Assembly: GCA_021323705.1 (NCBI GenBank)
Contig: JAJPKL010000009.1
Location: 1-49,497 of the forward strand
Direction of reading: 5' to 3'
Source of the DNA: Nitrososphaerota archaeon
Lineage (GTDB): Archaea; Thermoproteota; Nitrososphaeria; Nitrososphaerales; Nitrosopumilaceae
Length of the DNA stretch: 49,497 nt
In this document: one piece after another, positions 23,623-32,517 of the stretch
Position numbering within the stretch: position 1 is the stretch's first letter
Layout: every line of letters begins with the position of its first letter
Notes under the pieces: model-generated
The model's database searches: none
The model's input: the letters and a program-made list of their open reading frames with translations, nothing else
Told to the model about the DNA's origin: nothing
Made by a program: the position numbers and the translations under genes

Positions 23623-26340
23623 ATGAAAACTCTGCTATTATCAATTGTTGCAATGATTGGATTATCTTTTATTCTTTCAACAAATACTGTATACGCCCAA
23701 AGTAACCAATACGCACACGGGATTGGAAGTAACTCTAGTGCGCTAGTAAACTCTATTGGCCTCACATATCAACAATGCCAAAATAAAATATCAGGCGAGC
23801 TGCAAAAAATTATAGATTCACTTGACAGAGGCAAAGCAGTAGCACTTGCACTTGATTCAAAAGACTTACAGGCAAAGATAGCAGGACACAAGTATGAGTT
23901 GACTGGTATATCCACCAATGATACGTGGGACAATTCACTTTGCGGAAATGTCAAGAGAACTGCGGTAGGAGTAGGCTTCAGTCTACTTGACACACCTGAC
24001 ACGTACCTAGAATCTGTAAATGTCGCAGAAGATGCAAATATGACAACGATAATCCGAGTTGGCACTGAGATTACTCCAATTTGTACCAACAACTGCCCGC
24101 TTGCATCGCCTCCACCAATAGGAAATAGTTTTATTCCAAACATAGAATCAGATTTACATCTTACAGGAATGATGGTACCAAACGGCACAATGCCTGTAAG
24201 TGTAGATGTTACAAACCAAGGAAATTTCACACTATACAACGTTCATGTTGCATTTGTAGACTCTCCACTTTTGCAAAATTTCAAGACAGGTTATGGAAAC
24301 TTTACCCTCCAAGTAGGACAGGAAAAGACGATCCTTGGAACAATGTACACACCATCTGAAATACCAAATATCCCAAGTTCAGTTAACTGGATGATATTCG
24401 CAAGCAGTCAAGACAACACACTGGGATCCAAAGAGTTCCACAAAACAATAAACTTGGCAGACAAATCGACATGGACAGACAATTCTGTATCTTTTAGAAC
24501 AATATTGCCTCCGCTAAAGCAGCAAGTGTCAGTTGACCAGGTTCAGTGTAGGCCCGGCCTTAATCTGATCATAAAACTAGAGGACTATGCTCCTGCATGT
24601 GTTACTCCACACACTAATCAGACACTAGTTGATAGAGGCTGGGGAGTGACGTTATCAAGTCTACTTGAGCCACTAACCATAAAAAAAATCGAGATAGCAG
24701 GTTTGCAACAAAGTTACACACCAGGTCAGCCAATCAACGCAACTGTTAGATTTACAGGATATGAACCTGGAGGAGTTTATCCTGATGTGACAATCATCGA
24801 TTCTAACGGTACACATGTCTGGAACAACTGTTGCATAGTGCATTTTGAAGATCCCCAGTTTTCTTTTTCTACTTTTACCTATATTGTGGCAGGACCTGCG
24901 GGAAGTCCAGTTATTAACAAGACTGGCTCCTTTACAATGATAGTTTCACTTGACAACAAGACAGCGCAAACTATGTTTTCAGTCATAGGTGAAAATAACA
25001 AAAATCCATCCCCGCTCAAACTCTCACTTTCTACTGATGAACAAATAATGCAATCAGGAAAAGGGTTGGTAATATCCATCTCAGTCAACAACACGCTTCC
25101 TATACAAGAAAAGATCAAAGATGTGGATGAATGGCCTCTGCATGACTTGAGTCTTGATCCATGTATTCCAAGACCATTTGGAATTGCAATCTTTGACGGA
25201 TATTATACAGAACAAAACATGACAGATGGAAAACCATTGCCAATATTCAATCTTGATGCACTATGTCCTGTAATTAACGCAACACAGAGCTATGTGTTTG
25301 AGCCGCAAAGCACGCATGCAACTGTTAGTACCTGTTCAGATAGCAATCTTCCATATTGTTCGTATACACAAGACATGGAAGACAAGGTCACAATTGGAGG
25401 AACGTGGTATGAAGGAAATCTCATTCCGTTCAAGCCCGGAGTGTATACATTGGTTGGAGGAGACGAGTGGGGAGATGTTGCAATACAATATTTTACCGTT
25501 ACCAGCTCAAATGACACCAAGGGCCTGAATCAGCTAGAAAAGATTGCATTATCAAACTACCAGGTCAAGCAGATTCTAGGGGATAAACAGTATTCAATTC
25601 TTGGAATAGGATACAAGAGAGACTCGATCGAATTTCAGGCAAAATGGAATCCTGTTGTCTCAATAAATGTGGCAAACACTACGGAGGTATCCGTAACTAT
25701 TGACGGTAATACACTTTCGGTGGAAAACGTATCTTCTGAACCGCTGACGCGCGTTGGAGCGCCTGCCTGGTGGAATGAAACTTTACTTTCATGTAATGGA
25801 ACAACAGTTCCTTCACCAAACTACAGAAATGCGGTTTATCCTGTTCTTCTGATGCATCCAGACTCTACTTCGTGTGTCAAGCTTACTTATACCGTCAGCG
25901 GACATTATTATGAAAAGAATTCAACCATGGTAAGCTGGCCTAGGATAGAGACATTTCCGCTCAAAATAGACGATTGGCACTATTACAATTACGGCGACGG
26001 CTTTGGCACGACAGATGGAAAGGACTACACCCATTCCTTCAACATTATGACAGTTCCCGGAGACATTGATCTTGCAAATCATCCAATAGGCTCTAACTTT
26101 ACAGTGACATACATGATCAAACCCCTTCCAAACGCAACAGGATTTTATGACGAGTCAGTACCAATGCCTCCCTGCACCCGTTATCCGCTGGCAGTCGGAT
26201 ATAGGGCAGACCAAGTAAACTCGTCTGATTTTTCTGGAGGGATGATAACCATGATGAACCACTCTTGTATTGTTGGCCAGGAAGAACTCAGAGCAGTTGA
26301 GATATCAGGCATGAACTATACTGAGATGAAGCTGCCATAA
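23623..26340 (+). CDS. Large secreted multi-domain protein (island cargo)
   Basis: I start at the ATG at 23,623, which begins a clean signal peptide (MKTLLLSIVAMIGLSFILSTNTVYAQ) and lies 26-32 nt after TTTTAAA at 23,591-23,597, giving 905 aa. Residues about 305-345 carry QCRPGLNLIIKLEDYAPACV and RGWG, a Cys-bracketed motif also present in the gene at 26,574. Residues about 351-455 form an Ig-like domain shared with the gene at 27,654. Many N-X-S/T sequons suggest N-glycosylation. There is no visible anchor or catalytic motif. It leads a four-gene run of secreted proteins. Confidence 0.82.
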   Translation: MKTLLLSIVAMIGLSFILSTNTVYAQSNQYAHGIGSNSSALVNSIGLTYQQCQNKISGELQKIIDSLDRGKAVALALDSKDLQAKIAGHKYELTGISTNDTWDNSLCGNVKRTAVGVGFSLLDTPDTYLESVNVAEDANMTTIIRVGTEITPICTNNCPLASPPPIGNSFIPNIESDLHLTGMMVPNGTMPVSVDVTNQGNFTLYNVHVAFVDSPLLQNFKTGYGNFTLQVGQEKTILGTMYTPSEIPNIPSSVNWMIFASSQDNTLGSKEFHKTINLADKSTWTDNSVSFRTILPPLKQQVSVDQVQCRPGLNLIIKLEDYAPACVTPHTNQTLVDRGWGVTLSSLLEPLTIKKIEIAGLQQSYTPGQPINATVRFTGYEPGGVYPDVTIIDSNGTHVWNNCCIVHFEDPQFSFSTFTYIVAGPAGSPVINKTGSFTMIVSLDNKTAQTMFSVIGENNKNPSPLKLSLSTDEQIMQSGKGLVISISVNNTLPIQEKIKDVDEWPLHDLSLDPCIPRPFGIAIFDGYYTEQNMTDGKPLPIFNLDALCPVINATQSYVFEPQSTHATVSTCSDSNLPYCSYTQDMEDKVTIGGTWYEGNLIPFKPGVYTLVGGDEWGDVAIQYFTVTSSNDTKGLNQLEKIALSNYQVKQILGDKQYSILGIGYKRDSIEFQAKWNPVVSINVANTTEVSVTIDGNTLSVENVSSEPLTRVGAPAWWNETLLSCNGTTVPSPNYRNAVYPVLLMHPDSTSCVKLTYTVSGHYYEKNSTMVSWPRIETFPLKIDDWHYYNYGDGFGTTDGKDYTHSFNIMTVPGDIDLANHPIGSNFTVTYMIKPLPNATGFYDESVPMPPCTRYPLAVGYRADQVNSSDFSGGMITMMNHSCIVGQEELRAVEISGMNYTEMKLP

Positions 26341-26351
26341 TAATTTGAAAT

Positions 26352-26570
26352 ATGAAAACTATACATCTTGCAATTTTCTCAATCTCTTTTTCTCTGGCCC
26401 TTATTGTAAAATCTGCTTATGGCTGCGGTGGCGGATTTTGCATGGGCGTTAATTGTCCTTCAGAACCCCCATGCCTTCCCCCTACGGAAAGCATTGTAAT
26501 AGACATACTTGTCGCATCTGCAGTAATAGGCTGCTGCTACTTTTTGTTTCGCCGTTACAAGGAAAAATAG
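26352..26570 (+). CDS. Small Cys-rich membrane protein (island cargo)
   Basis: 72 aa: signal peptide MKTIHLAIFSISFSLALIVKSAYG, a short extracellular segment with CGGGFCMGVNC and CLPP, and a C-terminal membrane helix (about 47-66) with a basic end (RRYKEK). The four or five cysteines outside could bind metal or form disulfides. Its first seven residues match those of the next protein (MKTIHLA/MKTLHLA). It starts 11 nt after the large secreted gene and ends 3 nt before the next. Confidence 0.7.
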   Translation: MKTIHLAIFSISFSLALIVKSAYGCGGGFCMGVNCPSEPPCLPPTESIVIDILVASAVIGCCYFLFRRYKEK

Positions 26571-26573
26571 AAA

Positions 26574-27650
26574 ATGAAAACGCTGCACCTTGCAACAATC
26601 GCAATAACTACAATTGTTTTTTGTACTGGCAGTATTGCATATGCAGAACAGCCTCCAGTCATAATAACTCAAGTGGAATTGTGGGGACCGGTTTCATTTT
26701 ACACTGACGGTGTAAGACTGTGCGAATACGGAGAAGGATCGCTTGGACCATGGGCCATAGGATGGATGGAACTCTACAACACAAAAAATGAAACATTACT
26801 AATAGATGATTTTACTGCTGCCGCAGGAGGTGGACAGGGAGAGTACTTGCCAATAACACTTGGCCCTCACCAGTACTGCTATATTCAAGATACAAACAGG
26901 GTCAGTACACGCATTGGAGTTGGTGGTTCACTTGGCAATGGTTTGCCACCCCATGACAACACTACTACAACTATTTGGTATTCAATCCAGCCTTTTGCGG
27001 GAAAAGTAATTCAAAACTATTCAACGCCAAAGTTGAGTGACGATTTTGGAGACACGAGAACTTGGCAGCTGGTCAATGGAAGCTGGATGTTCAAAGAGGC
27101 AAGCATCAAGCATGATTTCCCAGTCAAGAAAACTCTCTTGTCGCCATCAAGACAAATACAATGGGGAATCAGCATAAAGGACCTAAAATGTGCAGAAGGG
27201 TATGTTATAGTAGTAAAAAAATCCGACCCTACAAACGAGTATTTGCAGGGTAATCCTGCTTGTGTTTCACCCTCTTCTGCCTCTGTACTTGTCATGAGAG
27301 GCTGGGGCGTACCAGAACAAACAATGATGATACCAAGTACAAATTCTACGCTTGCCTATTATGTTGAGGGAAGCAAGCTTGACCAAGTCGTACCTGATCT
27401 GGCATCTCATGGATTAATACTTGATTTGAAGACTACAAGCAATAGCAAGATGATGGTATTTCTACCACGAAGTTTTGTTGATAGCCCCCAAATAGGAGAT
27501 TATGCTTCATTTAACGTAACGGCTGATGGAAAGAAAATAGATTATCGCGAACACCTCACACCTACTGACAGAATGTTTCTTCTCTCGTTTCCAAACGGGA
27601 CAAAAACCATAACGATAATTCCAAAGCCAAATACTGAAAATCAAGGATAG
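26574..27650 (+). CDS. Secreted protein with lamin-tail-like domain (island cargo)
   Basis: 358 aa with a signal peptide cleaved near SIAYA. Residues about 30-130 look like a lamin-tail domain (VIITQVELWGPVSFYTDGVRLC, IGWMELYNTKNETLLIDDFTA, ITLGPHQYCYI). Residues about 205-250 carry IKDLKCAEGYVIVVKKSDP, NPACVSPSSA and MRGWG, the same Cys-bracketed motif as in the 905-aa neighbour. There is no C-terminal anchor. It is 3 nt from the genes on both sides, so it is co-transcribed. Binding to cell-surface or extracellular polymers is an inference. Confidence 0.75.
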   Translation: MKTLHLATIAITTIVFCTGSIAYAEQPPVIITQVELWGPVSFYTDGVRLCEYGEGSLGPWAIGWMELYNTKNETLLIDDFTAAAGGGQGEYLPITLGPHQYCYIQDTNRVSTRIGVGGSLGNGLPPHDNTTTTIWYSIQPFAGKVIQNYSTPKLSDDFGDTRTWQLVNGSWMFKEASIKHDFPVKKTLLSPSRQIQWGISIKDLKCAEGYVIVVKKSDPTNEYLQGNPACVSPSSASVLVMRGWGVPEQTMMIPSTNSTLAYYVEGSKLDQVVPDLASHGLILDLKTTSNSKMMVFLPRSFVDSPQIGDYASFNVTADGKKIDYREHLTPTDRMFLLSFPNGTKTITIIPKPNTENQG

Positions 27651-27653
27651 AAA

Positions 27654-29066
27654 ATGAAATCTCTATCTATTTCAATAATTGTGGGAGTAACTGCTGTTGC
27701 AATAATCATAGGTGCATTCTTGTTTGAATCCAATCAAAAAAGTCCTATTACAACCATGCAAACAAACCAAACTAGTATGATTCCAACCGTTTCCCACATT
27801 ATAATTCCACCAGGAGCTGAAGATCCAAGCTCAGGAAAAAATTACGAACCCAGATATCTTGTAGTTGTATTGGGTGTAAATAATACCGTTCAATGGACAA
27901 ATGAATCCCCCAGTGCTGCACATACCATAGTGGCTGATAACCACGATGATCTACTCTTCTGGAATGCAACTCACTCTGCAAACGGAGCAATATTACTACC
28001 TGACAAGTCATTTAATTTCACATTTACAAAGGTGGGTGAATTTCAATACGATACAGAACCACACCCATGGATGTATGGTTGGGTCTTGGTTCTTCCACAA
28101 CCCACCAAAGATGCAATTCAAACAGTCACATTAAATGCAAGCAGCGGCATACCTGACCCATGTGAAACTTTTAGGATACCATGCCCGTTTCATCCAAACA
28201 ATTACAACTATACTGTGCAAAAATTTGGCTCTGACACTTACATCGAAAAAGTCACAGGAAATGGAGTTGATCATTATGCTATTATAAAACCAGACACGAT
28301 ATGTTACTACCCTACAACTATTAGCAACTCTTGCACAAATCCTGACGACCTTGCCATACTTCGATTGGTTGGAGTGAATACATCGATACCGCAAGAAAAT
28401 CTACATATAGCGATAACAGGTCTTGCACCATCCTATCTTGCTGGCGAACCAATTAACTTTGGAATTTCCATCAAAGGCTATGGCCATTGTGACATCCCGT
28501 CAGTTCTTGTATCTCATGAAGGATACATAGATTGGCAAAGCAGTATCTCATGGCTTGCTAGGGTAGATGCATGTGATACAGGCATGCAACCTATTGATAA
28601 AAAATACAGCCTAAGATATGTTGGAGGGCCGTTCTACCTCAACCAGTCAGGAACTTATCTTGTACATGTAGGATATAGCTCAAACATGACTGAGGAAAAA
28701 TTCAACGTTACATCGCAAGAGGGTCAAGGTACAGCGGCAATAGTCTATTCAAATGGAACCTACACAGGATTTTTGACTGATTTTAACATCACAGGCAACA
28801 ATAAACTGCTTTTGGTCACGCTAGACAAATCAGGAGCCATAATTCTATCAACATACACAACAGAGAATGGCAACCTCACCTTGACTCTAAGTCCAGACCT
28901 TGCCAATCTTGTAAAACATGGTAAAAACCAAAGCCCGCTTATGGTATTAACTGACGGACAGATAACACCTTACAGACAAGAAACAGTAAACCAAATCGTG
29001 ATAATGACATTTCCAATTCATAATAAGGCAAAAACGATAGAAATTGTCATGCCTGAACCAGTATGA
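27654..29066 (+). CDS. Secreted cupredoxin-fold protein lacking the copper cysteine
   Basis: 470 aa with an N-terminal membrane/signal segment (about 5-25) and a plastocyanin-like domain (about 46-149): NNTVQWTNESPSAAHTIVADN with H90, then FTFTKVGEFQYDTEPHPWMYGWVLV with H137 and M140. Where blue-copper proteins have cysteine, this one has threonine (T134), so a normal type 1 site cannot form. Residues about 248-355 form an Ig-like domain shared with the 905-aa protein (ITGLAPSYLAGEPINFGISIKGYG). It is the last cargo gene. Metal binding is open. Confidence 0.8.
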   Translation: MKSLSISIIVGVTAVAIIIGAFLFESNQKSPITTMQTNQTSMIPTVSHIIIPPGAEDPSSGKNYEPRYLVVVLGVNNTVQWTNESPSAAHTIVADNHDDLLFWNATHSANGAILLPDKSFNFTFTKVGEFQYDTEPHPWMYGWVLVLPQPTKDAIQTVTLNASSGIPDPCETFRIPCPFHPNNYNYTVQKFGSDTYIEKVTGNGVDHYAIIKPDTICYYPTTISNSCTNPDDLAILRLVGVNTSIPQENLHIAITGLAPSYLAGEPINFGISIKGYGHCDIPSVLVSHEGYIDWQSSISWLARVDACDTGMQPIDKKYSLRYVGGPFYLNQSGTYLVHVGYSSNMTEEKFNVTSQEGQGTAAIVYSNGTYTGFLTDFNITGNNKLLLVTLDKSGAIILSTYTTENGNLTLTLSPDLANLVKHGKNQSPLMVLTDGQITPYRQETVNQIVIMTFPIHNKAKTIEIVMPEPV

Positions 29067-29558
29067 TCGATGAGGTTCGAACCATCTTAGAAATTAACTG
29101 TCTTTTCAATATGTTTTGAGCTCTGCTTTTGACAAAATTTGTTTTTTTTACGCACGAATTTAGAAAGTTCAACAGGCACGAACTTGGTTAAACTTGTAAG
29201 TTTTAACCCAGAATTTAGAAGTTCTGACGCAAATTCTGGCGGTTTTAACCAAGTTCGTAAAAAATTCGTGCCTAAACTTTGGGTTCGAAAAAACTTTACG
29301 AATTTGATTTTAAATTCTGCCAAAGTTTAAACAAATTCTAATATTCATGCCTGAAAAAATTCCAGAATTACTTTGTAATCCAAAGTAAGTTTAGGCACGA
29401 ATTTGTTTTGTGTTTTAGGCACGAACTTGCAGAAATCTCTAATTCTGAAAAAAATTTGTTGGTAGGGACTATGTAACCGTCCCAATAGGTCGCTGCCCTG
29501 CTTGAACTCTCTGTCTTTGTTAGTCGCAGCCATGCCTGCAAAGTCTGTCTTTGCCCAC
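29067..29558. repeat. Repeat-rich right end of the element
   Basis: The last 500 nt of the element carry no gene but many copies of GGCACGAAYTTG. They lie at 29,152 (partial), 29,174-29,187, 29,391-29,405 and 29,415-29,429 on the plus strand and 29,262-29,273 inverted. ACGAACTTGGTTAAA near 29,179 is repeated inverted near 29,243-29,257. Such clusters near an att core suggest binding sites for the integrase or an accessory factor. GGTTCGAACC at about 29,073 is a small palindrome after the last gene. Confidence 0.7.
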
Positions 29559-29577
29559 CTCTCTCGGCCCATTTTCT
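29559..29577 (+). repeat. Attachment site attR
   Basis: Exact 19-nt copy of the tRNA-Val 3' end and its 6 following bases (CTCTCTCGGCCCATTTTCT). Nothing of the rest of the tRNA is present upstream, as expected for the distal end of an element that integrated into a tRNA 3' end. The following TTTTATC serves as TATA box of the next gene. Confidence 0.85.
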
Positions 29578-29605
29578 TTTTATCTTCATGTGTTTAACAC
29601 AAAAT

Positions 29606-30004
29606 ATGGTAAAATTCACTCCAAAAGAGATCAAGTTTCTAAAAGAAAACGAGGGATGCAGAGTTGCTACAAGCTCAGGTGATGTTCCGCATATAGCTCC
29701 TGTAACATGCTATTTTGAAGACGGCTGCTTTTATTTTGCAACCGATTATGATACAAGAAAATACGCAAATTTAAAGAAGAACAAAAAAATTGCGATATCT
29801 GTAGACATTTACAATCCAGGCAAACACAAGGGAGTAGTGGTCCAAGGCTCTGCAACCTTTATTGAGAGAGGAAGCGAGTTCAAGAGGCTCTATGATATAT
29901 TTTACAAAAACTATGCATGGGTGAGGGCAATGCCATGGAAGGAAGGCGAAGCTCCATTTGTTAAAATTATTCCTAAAAAGAAAGTAAGCTGGGGTATTGG
30001 TTAA
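29606..30004 (+). CDS. Pyridoxamine-5'-phosphate-oxidase-fold FMN-binding protein
   Basis: 132 aa from the ATG at 29,606, preferred over an ATG at 29,588 because TTTTATC at 29,578-29,584 is spaced for a leaderless start there. The split-barrel flavin fold shows in NEGCRVATSSGDVPHIAPVTCYFEDGCFYFATDYDTRKYANLKKNKKIAISVD and in VVVQGSATFIERGSEF. These enzymes bind FMN or F420, with varied and here unknown substrates. The element integrated just upstream, so its promoter begins within a few bases of attR. Confidence 0.85.
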   Translation: MVKFTPKEIKFLKENEGCRVATSSGDVPHIAPVTCYFEDGCFYFATDYDTRKYANLKKNKKIAISVDIYNPGKHKGVVVQGSATFIERGSEFKRLYDIFYKNYAWVRAMPWKEGEAPFVKIIPKKKVSWGIG

Positions 30005-30498
30005 CCAAGACTGGCGTCAAAGTCTTTTGTGATAAGGGTAAGTGTTGACTCTATTGTTACTTGCCCCTTTGCCTCATACTTGACTGGTTCTCCATTAATT
30101 ATTGAATTGTATATGCTAGATATGTTAGGTGAATTTACAAGCTCAAACTTGTCTGTTACAGTCATGTTGCTATTGGGGAACAAGGCAGGTCTTCCAGCCA
30201 TAGGTATGTCCTCTACGCTGTAGTGCCCTTGACCTATATCTTGTCCATTTGCATACAATTCATAATTAATTGTTGAAATGGTGGAAGTAATGGTAGTAGG
30301 ATTGTTGAGAATATAGTCAACTTCAACATCTGCACGATTATTGATCTTGTCTACATCAAGCACCTTGACAGTTTGAAGATCAATAGTTACCTGCTGCAGC
30401 TGTGGTTGGTATGAATTTGCATAGAGGTAGAAGAAAAGCATGAGACCTCCTAAACCAACAAAAGCCGCAACTAGTACTGCTTTTCCTTTGCTAACCAA
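30001..30498 (-). CDS. LEA14-like membrane-anchored protein
   Basis: 165 aa with an N-terminal membrane helix (about 7-26) and an extracytoplasmic LEA type 2/WHy domain (about 38-155; VDKINNRADVEVDYILNNPTTITSTISTINYELYANGQDIGQG). It has the same architecture as the protein at 12,577-13,047, with low identity. It converges on the FMN-binding protein gene with a 4-nt overlap. Role unknown. Confidence 0.72.
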   Translation of the reverse strand: MVSKGKAVLVAAFVGLGGLMLFFYLYANSYQPQLQQVTIDLQTVKVLDVDKINNRADVEVDYILNNPTTITSTISTINYELYANGQDIGQGHYSVEDIPMAGRPALFPNSNMTVTDKFELVNSPNISSIYNSIINGEPVKYEAKGQVTIESTLTLITKDFDASLG

Positions 30499-30595
30499 TC
30501 TAAGCTTAACGGGTTTTATTGATTTAAAAAAGGTTCTGTCAAATTCTCATTTTAACATGACAATAGATATTATGAGTTGACTGTGGTATAGAGTC

Positions 30596-31090
30596 ATGCC
30601 ACTCTCTGATGCGTTGATTATGTGGGCGCATCTTGTTGCTGCTTCAATATGGGTTGGGGGGTCGATATTCATAGGAATAGTACTTGCGCCACTTCTCAAG
30701 ACAATATCGGATTCTGTAGAGGGAAGACTATCAATTATGATTCGTGTGGGTAGGAAATTCAACAAAATTGCCGTCCCTTCGTTAATAGTGCTTATTGTAA
30801 CTGGAATATACAACTCTAGTAATTTATTGAACAAACCATCGTTGATACTTACTACAACTTATGGGCAGGTTCTTGTAATCAAGGTAATTCTTGTAATTAT
30901 TTTATTGATAACATTTGCAATTCACGTAAGGCTAATACGAACTGAAATAGAAAAGAAGATCGAATCAAGGCAAATATCAGAAGAACTCGTACAAAACATA
31001 CGCTCAAAAATAATTGCCCTTGGAAGAATCACTGTCATAGTTTCTGTGGCCATACTTCTTATGGCCGCACTACTGCGCTCGGGAGTCTGA
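30596..31090 (+). CDS. CopD-family membrane protein
   Basis: 164 aa with four membrane helices (about 6-28, 56-76, 88-110, 140-160). The first carries WAHLVAASIWVGGSIFIGIVLAP, the CopD-domain signature, whose histidine can take part in heme or copper binding. The TYGQVLVIKVILVIILL helix is also typical. Members import or handle copper. A copper role would suit an ammonia oxidiser that depends on copper enzymes, but this is inference. It overlaps the convergent rtcA gene by 21 nt. Confidence 0.8.
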   Translation: MPLSDALIMWAHLVAASIWVGGSIFIGIVLAPLLKTISDSVEGRLSIMIRVGRKFNKIAVPSLIVLIVTGIYNSSNLLNKPSLILTTTYGQVLVIKVILVIILLITFAIHVRLIRTEIEKKIESRQISEELVQNIRSKIIALGRITVIVSVAILLMAALLRSGV

Positions 31091-32101
31091 GCTACCGCTT
31101 ATTCGCACTTCAAAACCATCGTCCAACTTTCCTATCCCATATTTGCAGTTAGTTATCTTTGATGCAACAAAGAGGTTTGTCTCAAGATGTTTTGTAATGT
31201 GATTTACTCGAAAGATCGAAGTTTCAGGAATCAGCGACAACGGAGTAACAAGCATATCTGAAAGAGAGGCATCTACTCCTAGGTTTGATTCAACGAATTT
31301 ATCTGCAACCAGTCTTCCCATTCCTTCCATATTTTTTTGGTAAATGACATCAGAACCAATTACAGATGTATCGTCACTTGAAAATATCAGAATAGAACAT
31401 CCCTTGTCTAATGCCGTCTCTTCTTTGATTGAATATTCTACGTTGAAATCATGTACTTCAAGAGTTCTTTTTGCATCGTTGATCTCATTTTCTATGGCAT
31501 TACGTGACATCTTGTGATAAGAGCAGAGCATCTTTGCAGACTTGGTGGTACGCTTGGTAAATGAAACAGGTTTCAAAGTCTTGCACGGCACAATTTCCGT
31601 CTCTACCAGTCCGCCGCCCTTTGGATAATATCCGCGTTTTTTGATATCAAGTGAGAAATCAATTCCAATGGTAGAAAATGCCTTGCCCAACACAAATTTT
31701 GTATAATCTGCAGTAGGACTCCACGGAACATCTGTACCCCCCGTGATGGAAATCTTTAATCTTTTTTTAACAAGTGAAACTGCGGGAATCAAAACCTGTA
31801 AAATCAACGGTATGCTTCCAGCAGTTCCTACATCTTCTCTTAATTCCATATCAATTCCACTTGATGGAACAAACTTTAGGCTAGTAGAGTTAACATGCAA
31901 ACCTTCTACCTTGGCTTGACAAATCTTTGCAAGAATTTTTACTCCCAACATGTGCTGAGGTCGCAGTCCAGGAACCTTTCGATTCTTACGAATGTTTTCA
32001 ATTTCAACGGGTCTTCCTGTTATTGCAGATAATGTCACTGCACTCCGAATTATCTGTCCGCCACCTTCCCCAAAAGATCCGTCTATTTTTATTGGCTCCA
32101 T
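31070..32101 (-). CDS. rtcA: RNA 3'-terminal phosphate cyclase
   Basis: Converts RNA 3'-phosphates to 2',3'-cyclic phosphates with ATP. The 343 aa start with IDGSFGEGGGQIIRSAVTLSAITGRPVEI and RPQHMLGVKIL, the hallmark N-terminus. GGTDVPWSPTADY near 120-132 and RGYYPKGGG near 160-168 follow, and the catalytic-histidine region FRVNHITKHLETNLF is near 306-320. The C-terminal DASLSDMLVTPLSL is also typical. The length is normal for archaea. Confidence 0.93.
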   Translation of the reverse strand: MEPIKIDGSFGEGGGQIIRSAVTLSAITGRPVEIENIRKNRKVPGLRPQHMLGVKILAKICQAKVEGLHVNSTSLKFVPSSGIDMELREDVGTAGSIPLILQVLIPAVSLVKKRLKISITGGTDVPWSPTADYTKFVLGKAFSTIGIDFSLDIKKRGYYPKGGGLVETEIVPCKTLKPVSFTKRTTKSAKMLCSYHKMSRNAIENEINDAKRTLEVHDFNVEYSIKEETALDKGCSILIFSSDDTSVIGSDVIYQKNMEGMGRLVADKFVESNLGVDASLSDMLVTPLSLIPETSIFRVNHITKHLETNLFVASKITNCKYGIGKLDDGFEVRISGSSDSRAQ

Positions 32102-32140
32102 GCAGTGTTTGGCGGTAATCTGAATTTAATTAATGATGCC

Positions 32141-32326
32141 CTACTCTACGACTTCGTCTCTTATGGCAGATTTTATCTTTAACAATAGTTCATTTGGAAT
32201 CTCAAAATAACCATGTACTTTTGCATGGTTTTCTACCATCACCATAAGCTCTCCCTCTGTTTTTGCTGCTGCGTACCAATCACAATCTATCCCAACATCA
32301 GAACAGCTAATGCTTTTTACCATCAA
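32141..32326 (-). CDS. DUF1059-type small protein
   Basis: 61 aa matching the DUF1059 pattern: VKSISCSDVGIDCDWYAAAKTEGELMVMVENHAKVHG. Two cysteines (C8, C15) and the histidines H34 and H38 could form a metal site. Function is unknown in all organisms I know of. It sits 39 nt from rtcA on the same strand. Confidence 0.8.
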   Translation of the reverse strand: MMVKSISCSDVGIDCDWYAAAKTEGELMVMVENHAKVHGYFEIPNELLLKIKSAIRDEVVE

Positions 32327-32517
32327 AATAATTGAATCAGGGTTGAATTTGTTCTTGTGGCAAATAGATTATGTAAAAATAATACACATATGGAAAAAAT
32401 TTCGACGAAATACTGCCTTCTATAACTATAGAGAATCATGCAAATTGATTGTAAAAATATGATGGAACCGTAAAAACTATTGGTAATTTTTACATTGTTC
32501 AAGTAGATAAGACCGTC

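Larger units (their letters stand above)
17939..29577. mobile_element. 11.6-kb integrated element at tRNA-Val
   Basis: The segment is bounded by 19-bp direct repeats, one in the 3' end of tRNA-Val, and carries a tyrosine integrase gene directly next to the tRNA. Its other genes are two HEPN-containing operons and four secreted-protein genes, with a 97-bp inverted repeat of iterons between the operons. No helicase, polymerase, Rep, conjugation ATPase or capsid gene is recognisable, so it is a cryptic element or an island. Integrase-bearing elements in thaumarchaeal tRNA genes are known as a class. The flanking genes bluB and the FMN-binding protein at 29,606 are ordinary chromosome. Confidence 0.88.

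Noticed and set aside
29062-29090. GGTTCGAACC after the last cargo gene as a tRNA T-arm
   Set aside because: No acceptor or anticodon stem can be drawn around it; it is simply a 10-nt palindrome.
29345-29634. Minus-strand frames across the right end of the element
   Set aside because: They cover the repeat cluster and attR and start within a neighbouring gene. The composition looks random (repeat-derived FVPK words).
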